Below, piece by piece: positions 1-5,388 of a stretch of 5,958 bases of DNA. Position numbers and translations under genes: made by a program. The stretch comes from Pedobacter sp. Its GTDB lineage: Bacteria > Bacteroidota > Bacteroidia > Sphingobacteriales > Sphingobacteriaceae. Below the pieces are notes generated by a model. It saw only the letters and a program-made list of their open reading frames with translations, ran no database searches and was not told the DNA's origin. Where the stretch lies: NCBI GenBank assembly GCA_030149995.1, contig JASLGV010000330.1, forward strand, positions 1 to 5,958, read 5' to 3'. Every line of letters begins with the position of its first letter. The first letter of the stretch is position 1.

Positions 1-1
1 C

Positions 2-424
2 GCCTTTATAAAGGTAATCAATACTTTGCGCTCCGGAAGGTACAATGAAGAAGGTAAATTTTTGCCTTGGGTAATGCGTATTGCTCATAACCTGGTAATA
101 GATTATTTCAGAAAAGAAAAACGGACACCTATTATTACCAGCTCTGATGGTACAGATGTCTTCAATATGCTACACTTTTATGATGAAAGTGCAGAAGAAA
201 AAATGCTGCGCGATCAAACGCATAAAGATCTTAAAGCTATGATCCATTTATTGCCTGATGAGCAAAAAGAGGTTTTGCTGATGCGTCATTATGCCGATCT
301 GAGCTTTAAAGAAATTGCCGATCTGACAGATGTAAGCATCAATACAGCCCTTGGCCGCATGCGTTACGCATTGAGCAACCTTCGGAAAATGCTTAAAACA
401 AAGGAGATGATTTACAAATCGTAA
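2..424 (+). CDS. ECF-type sigma-70 family RNA polymerase sigma factor, 5' end missing
   Basis: The reading frame is open to the left edge, so the true start lies outside the window; 140 residues remain of a family usually near 190. The TTG at 26 is internal, because the preceding codons (AFIKVINT) continue the same conserved block. Visible parts are the end of region 2 (residues about 1-40, with GKFLPWVMRIAHNLVIDYFRK, the -10 recognition and melting segment), a short variable linker (41-75), and region 4 (about 78-130: LLPDEQKEVLLMRHYADLS, then the helix-turn-helix FKEIADLTDVSINTALGRMR), which in this family contacts the -35/-33 element. It should act as a cytoplasmic promoter-specificity subunit. 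No membrane anti-sigma gene follows; the next gene is a small soluble protein. The regulon cannot be told from sequence. The family call is very secure; the exact subgroup is not. Confidence 0.95.
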   Translation, partial: AFIKVINTLRSGRYNEEGKFLPWVMRIAHNLVIDYFRKEKRTPIITSSDGTDVFNMLHFYDESAEEKMLRDQTHKDLKAMIHLLPDEQKEVLLMRHYADLSFKEIADLTDVSINTALGRMRYALSNLRKMLKTKEMIYKS

Positions 425-514
425 CACAAATGTTACGATATATTTTGTAGCGGTTGAAATAAAGCAGCACAGCAGTCGTTTAATTCATATAAACAATTAA
501 CGATTTCATTGCTT

Positions 515-700
515 ATGACAAAAACCTCTACACCACAACAAAATGTAAACGCATCGTCTGCCCAATTAGGCACGGGTACTGAAGCATCAGACCATGAGAC
601 AGACTTATTCTATGATCAGATCAAGGATAAGTTAAATGATCTGTTGAGAGAACCGTCTGAGGAAACCATTGAAAACATTTTAGCCTACAGCAGACTTTAG
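515..700 (+). CDS. Small conserved-looking soluble protein of unknown function downstream of the sigma factor
   Basis: This 61-residue ORF lies 90 bases after the sigma-factor stop, on the same strand and ahead of a shared terminator. I chose the ATG at 515 over an in-frame TTG at 509 because ATG is the ordinary start and the TTG adds only two residues. The N-terminal half (about 1-30) is polar and rich in Ser, Thr, Gln and Asn, so probably disordered. The C-terminal half (about 31-61: LFYDQIKDKLNDLLREPSEE, then TIENILAYSRL) is amphipathic and probably helical. There is no signal peptide, membrane segment or cysteine. Its position suggests co-transcription with the sigma gene and possibly a role with it, but it does not resemble a ZAS or transmembrane anti-sigma factor. 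I do not recognise a named family. The gene is likely real because of its codon pattern, its position and the terminator right after it. Confidence 0.7.
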   Translation: MTKTSTPQQNVNASSAQLGTGTEASDHETDLFYDQIKDKLNDLLREPSEETIENILAYSRL

Positions 701-742
701 CATTACAGGCTGTCTTTCTAAGCCGCAATTTATTAACGAGTT

Positions 743-775
743 AGGATGTAACGTAAAACGCTGCATCCTTTTTTT
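743..775 (+). terminator. Rho-independent terminator of the sigma factor / small protein unit
   Basis: The arms 743-754 and 758-769 form a 12-position stem with one G-T wobble (749/763) and one A-C mismatch (751/761), closed by an AAA loop (755-757). The right arm ends in CATCCT and runs into seven consecutive T residues (769-775). It sits 43 bases after the small ORF's stop and 107 bases before the transporter ATG, so it should separate the two units. Confidence 0.85.
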
Positions 776-844
776 ATATCCAAAAATGTGAACGCACTGT
801 TTCAAAATGTTGTTTCTATTACAAATCTCTGCATCAAAAAGGCC

Positions 845-852
845 TACCTTTG
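845..852 (+). promoter_or_regulatory. Bacteroidota -7 promoter element for the AraJ-like transporter
   Basis: TACCTTTG is an exact match to the Bacteroidota -7 consensus TAnnTTTG, 29 bases upstream of the transporter ATG and downstream of the previous terminator. It implies a transcript start near 857-860 and a leader of about 25 bases. No clear -33 TTTG is seen at the expected 19-20 base spacing, which may mean the promoter is weak or activator-dependent. Confidence 0.55.
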
Positions 853-854
853 CA

Positions 855-873
855 TAGTGTAAATTTAACACTA
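855..873. promoter_or_regulatory. Inverted repeat at the predicted transporter transcript start, possible operator
   Basis: Half-sites TAGTGT (855-860) and ACACTA (868-873) are perfect inverted copies with a 7-base AT-only spacer. The repeat begins two bases after the -7 element and covers the expected transcript start, where a repressor would block initiation. No regulator gene is present in the window. A 6-bp repeat can arise by chance, so this is only a candidate; a short 5' leader hairpin is the alternative. Confidence 0.3.
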
Positions 874-881
874 ACAAAGCA

Positions 882-2066
882 ATGAATAAAAAGTTATTAC
901 CCCTTACGCTCGGGGGCCTGGGTATTGGAATAACAGAATTTGTGATGATGGGCTTGTTGCCTGATATTGCAAAAGATTTATCGGTTGATATTCCGAAAGC
1001 AGGTCATTTAATTTCGGCTTATGCCCTGGGCGTTGTAATCGGTGCCCCCCTGCTTGCCATTATTGCCGGTAAATATCCGCCAAAAAAAATATTGCTGGGT
1101 TTAATGATTATGTTTACCGTATTTAACGCTTTCTCTGCCTTTGCACCAGGCTTTAATACCTTATTTATTGCGAGGCTGCTTTCAGGTCTTCCGCATGGTG
1201 CATTTTTTGGTGTAGGCTCTGTGGTGGCCAGTCGCATTGCCGATAAAGGTCGCGCGGCTCAGGCGGTTTCCCTGATGTTTGCCGGTTTAACCATTGCCAA
1301 TTTACTTGGAGTACCGCTGGGTACTTATATTGGTCACCATTTCTCCTGGCGGTTTTCTTTCGGTGTGGTGGTACTGGTGGGGATTATTACGCTTTTAAGT
1401 TTAAAATACTGGCTTCCGGCTTTACCGGCAGCTGAAAATCACGATTTAAAATCGGAATTAAGTTTTTTCAAAAAAGGTCAGTCATGGATCATCATTTTGA
1501 TGATCTCGATCGGTACCGGCGGACTCTTCAGCTGGTACAGCTATATTGCCCCTTTAATGACCGACGTAACAGGTTTTGAAGCCAATAACGTAACATATAT
1601 TTTAATGCTGGCGGGACTGGGCATGTTAACAGGTAATTTTATCGGGGGTAAACTTGCCGATCGCTTCTCTGCGTCGAAAGCTTCTGCCAGTTTGCTGGTG
1701 GTTATGGCCATTACACTGATTGTGGTACATTACGTTTCGTTTAACCCGGTCTTATCCTTGTTGATGACTTTTGTAACAGGTGCTGTTTCTTTTGCACTTG
1801 TTTCGCCAATCCAAATGCTGATGATTACCACAGCCAAGGATGCCGAAATGCTGGCCGCTTCTGTAAGCCAGGCCAGTTTTAACATTGGTAACGCACTGGG
1901 TGCCTTTTTTGGAGGCCTGCCGCTGGTATATGGCTTCGGTTATACGGCTCCGGCTTTTGTTGGCGCACTTATGGCTTTTATAGGTGCACTATTTGCTTAC
2001 TGGTTTATCAGAATGCAACGGGGGGCACCGCCTGTAGAAAAAGTAAAGGCCACCATTTTACATTAA
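882..2066 (+). CDS. AraJ-like major facilitator superfamily (DHA1) efflux transporter
   Basis: A 394-residue inner-membrane protein, the same length as E. coli AraJ, with the usual 12 hydrophobic segments and a central polar loop at about 181-200. Family signatures are GITEFVMMGLLPDIA in helix 1 (residues 16-30), AGHLISAYALGVVIGAPLLA in helix 2 (40-59), RLLSGLPHGAFFGVGSVVAS in helix 4 (98-117), LLGVPLGTYIGHHFSWRFSF (141-160) and a second motif-A-like loop GGKLADRFSAS (255-265). These closely follow AraJ and related sugar, drug or purine exporters (YdhP, PbuE). Known members are proton-driven exporters, but the substrate cannot be read from sequence, so I give no symbol. The ATG at 882 puts helix 1 directly at the N-terminus as in the family. 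It appears to be a single-gene unit with its own promoter, although no terminator separates it from nth 74 bases downstream. Confidence 0.93.
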   Translation: MNKKLLPLTLGGLGIGITEFVMMGLLPDIAKDLSVDIPKAGHLISAYALGVVIGAPLLAIIAGKYPPKKILLGLMIMFTVFNAFSAFAPGFNTLFIARLLSGLPHGAFFGVGSVVASRIADKGRAAQAVSLMFAGLTIANLLGVPLGTYIGHHFSWRFSFGVVVLVGIITLLSLKYWLPALPAAENHDLKSELSFFKKGQSWIIILMISIGTGGLFSWYSYIAPLMTDVTGFEANNVTYILMLAGLGMLTGNFIGGKLADRFSASKASASLLVVMAITLIVVHYVSFNPVLSLLMTFVTGAVSFALVSPIQMLMITTAKDAEMLAASVSQASFNIGNALGAFFGGLPLVYGFGYTAPAFVGALMAFIGALFAYWFIRMQRGAPPVEKVKATILH

Positions 2067-2129
2067 TTTCTTTTTGTGTTTACGCAGGGCAAAAGCTTTG
2101 CGTGTAAGAGAATATTTCATTTTGCTACC

Positions 2130-2137
2130 TATATTTG
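2130..2137 (+). promoter_or_regulatory. Candidate -7 element of nth, very close to the start codon
   Basis: TATATTTG matches TAnnTTTG exactly and ends three bases before the nth ATG at 2141. The predicted transcript start falls at or next to the A of that ATG, giving a leaderless or nearly leaderless mRNA. No TTTG lies at the proper -33 distance; the nearest copies (2121-2124 and 2097-2100) are too close and too far. The gene may also be read through from the transporter. Confidence 0.4.
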
Positions 2138-2140
2138 TAC

Positions 2141-2800
2141 ATGTTAAAAAAAGAACGGTATAAACTTTTTGTCGAACACTTTTCGGCAAAACAACCAGAT
2201 GCCGAAACAGAACTGCATTACAACAATCCCTATCAGCTGCTGGTGGCGGTTATTCTTTCTGCGCAGTGTACGGATAAAAGGGTAAATATGGTAACACCTG
2301 CCCTTTTTCAGCGTTTCCCAAATGCAAAAGCACTGGCAGCGGTTACACCAGATATTGTATTTGATTACATCAGGAGCATCAGCTACCCGAATAACAAAGC
2401 CAAACATTTGGTGGGCATGGCTCAAATGCTGCTGAACGATTTTAATGATGAAGTTCCTGCTGATGTAAATGACTTGCAGAAAATGCCGGGCGTGGGGCGT
2501 AAAACAGCCAATGTTATTGCTTCGGTTATATACAATGCACCGGCCATGGCAGTTGATACGCATGTGTTCCGGGTAGCACGCCGACTGGGCCTTACCACCG
2601 GAAAAACACCCCTGGCAGTGGAAAAAGATCTTGTTAAAAACCTGCCACAGCAAGACATACACATTGCGCACCACTGGCTTATTTTGCACGGGCGTTATGT
2701 TTGCCTGGCCAGAAGCCCAAAATGTGATGTTTGTGAAATTACGTATATGTGCCGCTATTTTGAAAAACTAAAAGCAGGAAAGAAACCCATCCAAACATAA
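2141..2800 (+). CDS. nth: Endonuclease III, DNA glycosylase/AP lyase
   Basis: This 219-residue cytoplasmic base-excision-repair enzyme removes oxidised pyrimidines and cleaves the abasic site by beta-elimination. The helix-hairpin-helix is at 114-123 (KMPGVGRKTA), with catalytic lysine K121, the counterpart of E. coli K120. The catalytic aspartate is D139 in AVDTHVFRVARR. The C-terminal iron-sulfur loop has C188, C195, C198 and C204 in the canonical Cx6Cx2Cx5C spacing, so the [4Fe-4S] cluster is intact. LLVAVILSAQCTD (33-45) is the usual N-terminal helix signature. Length fits the family (E. coli 211). I start at the ATG at 2141, giving MLKKERYKLF as in homologues; an in-frame TTG at 2135 would add only two residues and overlaps the -7 element. 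A 181-residue ORF on the opposite strand is a shadow. recA follows 129 bases later with its own promoter. Confidence 0.97.
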   Translation: MLKKERYKLFVEHFSAKQPDAETELHYNNPYQLLVAVILSAQCTDKRVNMVTPALFQRFPNAKALAAVTPDIVFDYIRSISYPNNKAKHLVGMAQMLLNDFNDEVPADVNDLQKMPGVGRKTANVIASVIYNAPAMAVDTHVFRVARRLGLTTGKTPLAVEKDLVKNLPQQDIHIAHHWLILHGRYVCLARSPKCDVCEITYMCRYFEKLKAGKKPIQT

Positions 2801-2816
2801 TTATTTTAAAATTACT

Positions 2817-2847
2817 ATTGACATTAGCTTAAAAACAATTAACTTTG
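2817..2847 (+). promoter_or_regulatory. recA promoter of Bacteroidota type (-33 ATTG, -7 TAACTTTG)
   Basis: The -7 element TAACTTTG (2840-2847) is an exact TAnnTTTG match. ATTG at 2817-2820 is one base off the -33 consensus TTTG, and the spacer is 19 bases, the usual distance. Transcription should start near 2852-2856, leaving a leader of about 75 bases before recA. A second, poorer candidate TATATTTA (2901-2908) has no properly spaced -33 partner. Confidence 0.6.
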
Positions 2848-2864
2848 CTAAATATTTTAGCAAA
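2844..2864. promoter_or_regulatory. Perfect 9-3-9 palindrome over the recA promoter, candidate SOS-type operator
   Basis: TTTGCTAAA (2844-2852) and TTTAGCAAA (2856-2864) are perfect inverted copies around TAT. The left arm uses the TTTG of the recA -7 element and the right arm covers the predicted transcript start, so a bound dimer would block polymerase. There is no T-run after it, so it is not a terminator for nth. It matches neither the E. coli (CTGT-N8-ACAG) nor the Bacillus (GAAC-N4-GTTC) LexA box. The binding protein is unknown; calling it an SOS box is inference from its place at recA. Confidence 0.5.
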
Positions 2865-2929
2865 CCAGTAAGTAAGAAAAATATTTTTGCCGATTTATAT
2901 TATATTTACGCAAGCAGATAAAACAAGAC

Positions 2930-3940
2930 ATGAGCGCAAACACAGATAAATTAAAAGCCCTACAGCTAACCTTAGATAAATTAGAGAAATCTTACGGTAA
3001 AGGTACCATCATGAAATTAGGCGATACCGTCGTTGAACCGATTGAATACATTTCTACCGGTTCCATCAGCCTGGATATTGCCTTAGGTATTGGCGGTATT
3101 CCTAAAGGTCGTATCATTGAAATTTATGGTCCGGAGTCTTCTGGTAAAACGACCCTGGCTACGCACATCATTGCTGAAGCACAGAAAAAAGGTGGCATAG
3201 CGGCTTTTATTGATGCGGAACATGCCTTTGACCAGTTTTATGCTAAGAAATTAGGTGTAGATACTGATAACCTGCTGATCTCGCAACCAGACAATGGCGA
3301 GCAGGCACTTGAAATTGCCGATAACTTAATCCGCTCGGGTGCAATTGATGTAATTGTAATTGACTCGGTTGCTGCCTTGGTTCCGAAAAGTGAAATTGAA
3401 GGCGAAATGGGCGACAGTAAAATGGGTCTTCATGCCCGTTTAATGAGCCAGGCTTTACGTAAATTAACCGGTACCATTTCTAAAACCGGATGTTGCTGTA
3501 TCTTCATCAACCAGCTTCGTGATAAGATTGGTGTAATGTTTGGAAATCCTGAAACCACTACGGGTGGTAACGCCCTCAAGTTTTATGCTTCGGTTCGTTT
3601 AGACATTCGCCGTACTTCGCAGATTAAAGACTCTGATGAGGTTTCCGGTAATCGCGTAAAAGTTAAAATTGTTAAGAATAAAGTGGCACCTCCATTCCGC
3701 GTAGCTGAATTCGACGTTATGTTTGGAGAAGGTATTTCTAAAAATGGTGAAATCATCGACCTGGGTGTTGATTTTGGTATCATCAAGAAAGCAGGTTCGT
3801 GGTTCTCTTACGGAGATACCAAACTGGGCCAGGGAAGAGATGCCGTTAAACAACTTTTAATGGACAACCCGGAACTTGCTGAAGAACTTGAAGCTAAAAT
3901 TAAAACAGAAGTAACCGGCGATAAGCTGGAAGAAAAATAA
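2930..3940 (+). CDS. recA: Recombinase RecA
   Basis: The 336-residue ATP-dependent strand-exchange protein of homologous recombination, which also activates the SOS response where a LexA-type repressor exists. Walker A is GPESSGKT (67-74, K73 and T74 binding ATP), the catalytic glutamate is E97 in DAEHAFD, Walker B is VIVIDS (141-146, D145), loop L1 is around [14 protein letters not shown] (157-170) and DNA-binding loop L2 is [15 protein letters not shown] (205-219). [11 protein letters not shown] (186-196) has three adjacent cysteines where E. coli has hydrophobic residues; I believe this occurs in related Bacteroidota. The protein is shorter than E. coli RecA (353) because the long acidic tail is replaced by a brief, still charged end (GDKLEEK). 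It is monocistronic, with its own promoter and palindrome upstream and a strong terminator 17 bases after the stop. No intein or frameshift is seen. Confidence 0.99.
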   Translation: MSANTDKLKALQLTLDKLEKSYGKGTIMKLGDTVVEPIEYISTGSISLDIALGIGGIPKGRIIEIYGPESSGKTTLATHIIAEAQKKGGIAAFIDAEHAFDQFYAKKLGVDTDNLLISQPDNGEQALEIADNLIRSGAIDVIVIDSVAALVPKSEIEGEMGDSKMGLHARLMSQALRKLTGTISKTGCCCIFINQLRDKIGVMFGNPETTTGGNALKFYASVRLDIRRTSQIKDSDEVSGNRVKVKIVKNKVAPPFRVAEFDVMFGEGISKNGEIIDLGVDFGIIKKAGSWFSYGDTKLGQGRDAVKQLLMDNPELAEELEAKIKTEVTGDKLEEK

Positions 3941-3957
3941 TATCTTTTCTATAAAAT

Positions 3958-3994
3958 AAAGCCCTGTTGAAAACATCAGCAGGGCTTTTATATT
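3958..3994. terminator. Bidirectional rho-independent terminator after recA
   Basis: Arms 3958-3970 and 3976-3988 pair over 13 positions (core GCCCTG/CAGGGC, one T-G wobble at 3967/3979) around the loop AAACA (3971-3975). On the + strand it is followed by TTTTATATTT, and on the - strand by TTTATTTTAT. It can therefore stop both recA and the convergent minus-strand unit of tsaD and the small membrane protein. Confidence 0.9.
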
Positions 3995-4065
3995 TGCGTA
4001 AAACCCTACAATTAACCGCTCATTAAAAAAGCGATCCATTTGGAAGTATGTTATGATCGACCCGT

Positions 4066-4272
4066 TTAGCCGTTTGCATCCTGTGTAAACATGGCATTAA
4101 AATCTTTGGTTACATATACAATAACCAAAATGGCGGCAATTAATAAAGCGCCCAGGATAAATACACCCCAGCTTCCTTTAAGCTTGTCCTTATCTTTTCT
4201 GATTAACCAGTATAATAAACCAATTAAAGGGATTGCACAAACAATCCAAAATATCAACGATGCTCCTGTCAT
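4066..4272 (-). CDS. Small two-helix membrane protein of unknown function
   Basis: A 68-residue protein starting at the ATG at 4272-4270. An in-frame TTG at 4323 would add 17 residues, but these are polar and then aromatic and do not look like a natural N-terminus. Two hydrophobic segments are evident: about residues 3-24 (GASLIFWIVCAIPLIGLLYW) and about 33-53 (WGVFILGALLIAAILVIVYV). They are joined by a lysine-rich turn (RKDKDKLKGS) that should face the cytoplasm by the positive-inside rule, leaving both ends outside. The tail TKDFNAMFTQDANG is short and polar. It lies 87 bases behind tsaD on the same strand and may be read from it; there is no clear promoter of its own beyond an imperfect TATAATTG upstream. 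It resembles the small PLDc_N-like or holin-like membrane proteins only in shape, and I do not assign a family. Confidence 0.75.
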   Translation of the reverse strand: MTGASLIFWIVCAIPLIGLLYWLIRKDKDKLKGSWGVFILGALLIAAILVIVYVTKDFNAMFTQDANG

Positions 4273-4359
4273 AATAACAATTATATAAAAAAATAAATCC
4301 CGGTTACTGGTTGTGCAATTCAAAGCCGGCCGGTGTTTCTGTCTGTTAAGTTTTCTATT

Positions 4360-5361
4360 CTAAAACGCCATTCTTGCCATGGGCGATACATCTTGTCCAA
4401 CAAAATCGCCTTTTAAGTACTTGTGATACCCGGCAATGGCAATCATACCCGCATTATCCGTACAGTACTGAAAAGCAGGAATGTAAACCTTCCAGCCGAG
4501 TTCGCCTGCCAATTGCTGTAAGCGATTGCGTAAACCCGAATTTGCTGATACGCCGCCTGCAATGGCTACTTCACTAATGTTATACTGTCTGGCTGCTTTC
4601 TTCAATTTGTTCATCAGAATCTCAATAATGCTGTGTTGAACGGATGCACAAATATCATTTAAATTTTCGGCAATAAAATTAGGATTTTGCTGCTCCTGCT
4701 TTTTTATAAAATACAGGATGGATGTTTTAAAACCACTGAAACTGAAATTCAGCTCGGATATCTGAGGTTCTGCAAACTTATAAGCCAATGGATTTCCAAG
4801 CTGGGCGTATTTATCGATTAAAGGCCCCCCGGGATAAGGCAACTGCAATAATTTAGCAGTTTTATCAAAAGCTTCTCCCGCTGCGTCGTCCAGCGTTTCG
4901 CCCACAATTTCCATATCATCATAATCTCTTACGAGTACAATCTGAGTATGACCACCAGAAACGGTGAGACATAAAAAGGGAAAATTCGGTTTGGGATCGT
5001 CGATAAAATGTGCCAGCACATGTGCATGCATGTGGTTTACAGAAATTAACGGTATATTTAACGCCAGTGCAAAGGATTTGGCGAAAGAAACCCCCACCAG
5101 GAGGGATCCCAGTAAACCTGGTCCGCGGGTAAAAGCAACCGCCTGAATGTCCTGTTTTGTAACCGCTGCATCCTTCAAAGCCTGCTGTAAAGCAGGTACA
5201 ATATTCTGCTGATGTACCCTCGAAGCTAATTCGGGAATTACACCACCATAATTTTGATGAATTGTTTGGTTTGCAATAACATTGGCCGTAATTTTGCCGT
5301 TGTTACAGATAGCGACAGAAGTATCATCGCAAGAAGATTCGATAGCAAGTATAACAGACAA
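4360..5361 (-). CDS. tsaD: tRNA N6-threonylcarbamoyladenosine (t6A37) transferase subunit TsaD
   Basis: A 333-residue cytoplasmic enzyme that, with TsaB and TsaE, transfers threonylcarbamoyl from TC-AMP to A37 of ANN-decoding tRNAs; it was formerly called Gcp or YgjD. Signatures: the N-terminal nucleotide-binding start ILAIESSCDDTS (4-15), YGGVIPELASRVH (38-50), the metal site NHMHAH (H110 and H114), SGGHTQ (135-140), DDAAGEAFDKTAKLL (158-172) followed by YPGGP, GGVSAN (269-274), and CTDNAGMIA (300-308), whose D302 is a metal ligand. The start is TTG at 5361. No ATG lies upstream before a stop in frame (5388-5386), and this start reproduces the family N-terminus. Length is typical (E. coli 337). 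It diverges from the TamB-like gene with only about 25 bases between starts. The tsaB and tsaE partners are not in the window. Confidence 0.97.
   Translation of the reverse strand: MSVILAIESSCDDTSVAICNNGKITANVIANQTIHQNYGGVIPELASRVHQQNIVPALQQALKDAAVTKQDIQAVAFTRGPGLLGSLLVGVSFAKSFALALNIPLISVNHMHAHVLAHFIDDPKPNFPFLCLTVSGGHTQIVLVRDYDDMEIVGETLDDAAGEAFDKTAKLLQLPYPGGPLIDKYAQLGNPLAYKFAEPQISELNFSFSGFKTSILYFIKKQEQQNPNFIAENLNDICASVQHSIIEILMNKLKKAARQYNISEVAIAGGVSANSGLRNRLQQLAGELGWKVYIPAFQYCTDNAGMIAIAGYHKYLKGDFVGQDVSPMARMAF
5265..5296 (+). promoter_or_regulatory. Candidate promoter of the TamB-like gene, inside tsaD on the opposite strand
   Basis: TTTG at 5265-5268, a 20-base spacer and TAATTTTG at 5289-5296 match both Bacteroidota consensus elements exactly. 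Transcription would start near 5301 and give a leader of about 85 bases for the gene beginning around 5388, antisense to the first codons of tsaD. It is the best-spaced promoter match on the + strand in front of that gene. Because it lies in coding DNA, chance similarity is possible; another TAATTTTG at 5249-5256 has no -33 partner. Confidence 0.4.
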
Positions 5362-5380
5362 ATTATTAATATTTAAGCTG

Positions 5381-5388
5381 CAAAATTA
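5381..5388 (-). promoter_or_regulatory. Candidate -7 element of tsaD
   Basis: On the minus strand this reads TAATTTTG, an exact TAnnTTTG match, 19 bases before the tsaD TTG start. It implies a leader of roughly 10-15 bases. No -33 TTTG is found at the right distance. It overlaps the likely start codon of the divergent TamB-like gene. Confidence 0.35.

Noticed and set aside
680..877. 65-residue minus-strand ORF in the gap before the transporter
   Set aside because: It runs through the terminator hairpin and the transporter promoter, has no promoter of its own and no protein-like pattern.
2144..2689. 181-residue minus-strand ORF opposite nth
   Set aside because: It is fully antisense to nth, which carries every catalytic and cluster residue. 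The antisense peptide is Cys/His/Phe-rich with no recognisable domain.
2818..2823. TTGACA resembling an E. coli -35 box before recA
   Set aside because: No TATAAT-like -10 lies at 16-18 bases. The last bases of the Bacteroidota -33 element explain it better.
3857..4039. 60-residue minus-strand ORF overlapping the recA 3' end
   Set aside because: It reads through the bidirectional terminator and the antisense of recA; its Phe-rich composition is what A-rich coding DNA gives in reverse.
4091..4288. 65-residue plus-strand ORF
   Set aside because: It is antisense to the small membrane protein, whose two clean hydrophobic helices make the minus strand the coding one.
4311..4323. TTG at 4323 as start of the small membrane protein
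   Set aside because: It adds 17 residues without a membrane or signal pattern, while the ATG at 4272 begins just before helix 1.
4322..4335. GCCGGCCGG-rich motif between tsaD and the small membrane protein
   Set aside because: The palindrome has no loop and no following T-run on the minus strand, so it does not support a terminator; a short GC-rich palindrome alone is weak evidence.
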